From assembly GCA_964392615.1 (NCBI GenBank), contig CAYMRB010000218.1, positions 1 through 16,318 on the forward strand: DNA of 16,318 nucleotides, given 5' to 3'. Under the pieces are notes generated by a model. The model made no database searches. It was given only the letters and a program-made list of their open reading frames with translations, and was not told where the DNA came from. The position numbers were made by a program, and so were the translations under genes. This stretch comes from CAYMRB01 sp964392615. Lineage in GTDB: Bacteria > Planctomycetota > UBA8108. The number at the start of each line of letters is the position of its first letter. Position 1 is the stretch's first letter. Positions 14,674 through 16,318 of this stretch are shown in pieces.

Positions 14674-15870
14674 TCAGAACTCCACCTTCGAGCCGGGCTT
14701 CAGGCTGTGGGGCGGCAGCGGATGAGACGCGTCGAAGACCCGCATCTGCTCGATCGACTCGAGGACCGTGCCGCTTTCGTCGAAGAGCTCCGTCTCCGCG
14801 TTGAGGACGCCGCGTGGATCCAGGCCGAGGTGTCGGACCATGAACGGGTACATCACCTGGCGCTTGAGGTATTGGTAGCCGTGCTTGTGGCCGGGGAAGT
14901 GCGCGTTCTCGACGCTCGAGGCCTTTCCATACAAGCCGTACACGTTGCGGATGTACGGATACTCGACGCGTGGCGTGTTCTTCGTCCAGTCGCCGCCGAC
15001 CGACACGAGCAGCAGCGGGCGCGGTGCGGCGAGCGCGGCGAACTCGGCGTTGTTCGTCTCGAGCTTCGCCGTCTTGTGGATCGGCATGCCGCTCTCGCAA
15101 TGGCAACCGCCGAAGAAGTGCGCGGAGACCATGACGACGGGCACCGCGACGCGGACGCGATCGTCGACCGCGGTGAGCAGGAACGTCTGTGTGCCGCCGC
15201 CAGAGCAGCCCGTCACGCCGATGCGGTCATCGTCGACATCAGGGAGCGACTGCAAGAAGTCCAGGGCGCGGATGCTACTCCAGGTCTGCAGCGTGAGCGC
15301 TTGCGCGTGGCGGTGGGCCCAGCCGTGGTGCTCCGAGTCCCCGAAGCCGACCATGTCATACGAGAACACGACCGCGCCCATTCGAGCGAGCGTTGCGCAG
15401 CGGTGTTGCTGATCCGGTCGCAGTCGACCACCTCGCGGTCCTCGCGCGTGGCCGTGCGGGCACAAGACGCCCGCGTGGGGCCCCTTCTTGCCGCGCGGAC
15501 GATAGAGATTGCCGTAGACGAAGAACCCGGGGCGCGCCTCGAACGCAGCCGACTCGACCGAGTAGCCGTCGTACTCCCGTCGCTTGTGAATCACGGGGCG
15601 CAGCGGCGTGCGCGCAGGAAGCGGGTCGAGCTTCGCGCCGACGAGGATCTGTCGGCGTACCTTCTGCGCCCGCTCCTTCCACTCGTCGAGGTTCGAGTAG
15701 GTCGAGGCCATGCGCGCGAGTTGACGGACCGCATCCTCCTCGGAGTGGTAGTTGCCGCGGCACAGGATGGGCGCTGCGTCGTCCTTGTCCTCAGCGAACA
15801 GGGACGACGACGGCATAGCGACCACGAGGGCGAGACAGAGTAGCGACGCGAGAGATCTGCGATTCGTCAT
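14674..15870 (-). CDS. Secreted alpha/beta hydrolase, acetyl xylan esterase-like
   Basis: A 398-residue protein. ATG 15870 has AGGAAGG (15883-15877) six bases upstream and starts a clear signal peptide (MTNRRSLASLLCLALVVA, cleavage near FAED at about residue 26). An upstream in-frame start at 15933 would bury this signal, so I reject it. The fold markers are GFFVYGNLYRP, GVLCPHGHARG, FSYDMVGFGDSEH and the nucleophile elbow G-C-S223-G-G-G. AHFPGHKHGY near the C-terminus probably holds the catalytic His. CHCESGMPIHK in the lid region is typical of planctomycete proteins annotated as acetyl xylan esterase-like. It probably removes ester groups from glycans outside the cytoplasm; peptidase or other esterase activity cannot be excluded. 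It converges on GH127, consistent with a shared glycan substrate. Confidence 0.85.
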   Translation of the reverse strand: MTNRRSLASLLCLALVVAMPSSSLFAEDKDDAAPILCRGNYHSEEDAVRQLARMASTYSNLDEWKERAQKVRRQILVGAKLDPLPARTPLRPVIHKRREYDGYSVESAAFEARPGFFVYGNLYRPRGKKGPHAGVLCPHGHARGPRGGRLRPDQQHRCATLARMGAVVFSYDMVGFGDSEHHGWAHRHAQALTLQTWSSIRALDFLQSLPDVDDDRIGVTGCSGGGTQTFLLTAVDDRVRVAVPVVMVSAHFFGGCHCESGMPIHKTAKLETNNAEFAALAAPRPLLLVSVGGDWTKNTPRVEYPYIRNVYGLYGKASSVENAHFPGHKHGYQYLKRQVMYPFMVRHLGLDPRGVLNAETELFDESGTVLESIEQMRVFDASHPLPPHSLKPGSKVEF

Positions 15871-16022
15871 GGCTTGCCTTCCTTCCTGTTTGCGACCGCA
15901 TTTCAGCGTCGCGGCGCGGAGGTGGGAAGTCAACAGTCTCGATCGCCTCCCGTGGCTTGCGCTGCGAGTCGCCGCCGAGTAACGTCGAAGGGGCTGATGA
16001 AATCGCTCGGGGGTAGCAGACG
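15871..16022. other. Divergent spacer between hydrolase and last gene
   Basis: This 152-base region carries the hydrolase ribosome binding site on the minus strand (15883-15877) and GGGGG at 16009-16013 upstream of ATG 16023 on the plus strand. It should hold two promoters, but I see no convincing boxes. Confidence 0.5.
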
Positions 16023-16318
16023 ATGAAAGATCTCAGTCGCGCGCCACGCGTCGTCGCCACCGCGGTGTGGCTTGTCAGCCTGACGCTCACGCCGCTCTTC
16101 GTGCACGCTCAGGCACCGGATCGCTACGCGCGCACATTCGATATTCGCACCGACAATAGCTGGCTCGTGACGAACGCGGCCCCGTCGGGCGGTTGGAATA
16201 GCGCGCCGGACTTCAGCGTGGCCGGCGGAGGGTGGGTCTGGGCGATAGCGGAAGGAGGCGGTTCGAACACGATCTGGCACACGTCAATCGCCGCCGGGTC
16301 CAGCCCGAACCGCATTTG
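16023..16318 (+). CDS. Exported protein of unknown function (N-terminus only)
   Basis: The frame is open from ATG 16023 to the right edge, giving 98 complete codons and no stop. GGGGG lies nine bases upstream. Residues 1-30 form a signal peptide with a long hydrophobic core (VVATAVWLVSLTLTPLFVHA, cleavage likely before or after Gln). The visible mature part is rich in Trp, Gly, Ser and Asn (RTDNSWLVTNAAPSGGWN, VAGGGWVWAIAEGGGSNTIW), which could be the first strands of a beta-sandwich or repeat domain. I do not recognise the family. Its place next to the hydrolase and GH127 suggests an exported surface or glycan-related protein, but that is position only. Confidence 0.7.
   Translation, partial: MKDLSRAPRVVATAVWLVSLTLTPLFVHAQAPDRYARTFDIRTDNSWLVTNAAPSGGWNSAPDFSVAGGGWVWAIAEGGGSNTIWHTSIAAGSSPNRI

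Noticed and set aside
15871..15933. Start of the hydrolase at ATG 15933
   Set aside because: It adds 21 residues in front of a well-formed signal peptide and lacks the good ribosome binding site found before ATG 15870.

Overview
The window is a high-GC stretch of about 16.3 kb holding ten protein-coding genes and no RNA genes, phage or transposon genes, or CRISPR array that I can see. The gene content points to an uncultured member of the Planctomycetota. It has two formylglycine sulfatases, a Tat-exported Gfo/Idh/MocA oxidoreductase, a PQQ-like propeller protein, a CotH protein, an FG-GAP protein with DCNGNG motifs, a protein carrying dockerin-like repeats of the kind common in planctomycetes, and an orphan pseudopilin. 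Placement below phylum is not supported by what I can see. Every gene, including both cut by the window edges, starts with an export or membrane signal (Sec, Tat, lipoprotein or prepilin).

Layout. Positions 1-1265 (minus) hold an FG-GAP/VCBS protein whose C-terminus lies outside the window. A 334-base divergent spacer follows, then a pseudopilin (1600-2109, plus) and sulfatase 1 (2226-3740, plus). Sulfatase 1 meets sulfatase 2 (3744-5201, minus) tail to tail with 3 bases between the stops. Sulfatase 2 is the last gene of a minus-strand cluster: Gfo/Idh/MocA oxidoreductase (7039-8337), CotH-FN3 lipoprotein (5222 to about 7024), sulfatase 2. Divergent from that cluster is a 656-residue protein (8509-10479, plus) joining a PQQ-like propeller to a gluzincin metallopeptidase-like domain. 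Next come a dockerin/cohesin-like protein (10581-11735, plus) and a multidomain GH127 glycosidase (11876-14530, plus), each preceded by a hairpin. A secreted alpha/beta hydrolase (14674-15870, minus) converges on GH127. An unidentified exported protein begins at 16023 and runs off the right edge.

How the genes may work together (inference): two sulfatases, a GH127-type beta-L-arabinofuranosidase, an acetyl-xylan-esterase-like hydrolase and a sugar-type oxidoreductase fit extracytoplasmic breakdown of a sulfated, possibly acylated, arabinose-containing glycan. No SusC/SusD pair, sugar transporter, regulator or formylglycine-generating enzyme is in the window, so this would be only part of such a pathway. 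The most unusual gene is the propeller-peptidase fusion. Its C-terminus keeps the HExxH, Tyr and Glu pattern of the anthrax lethal factor-like (ATLF, M34) fold, with the same Tyr-to-Glu spacing I recall for lethal factor.
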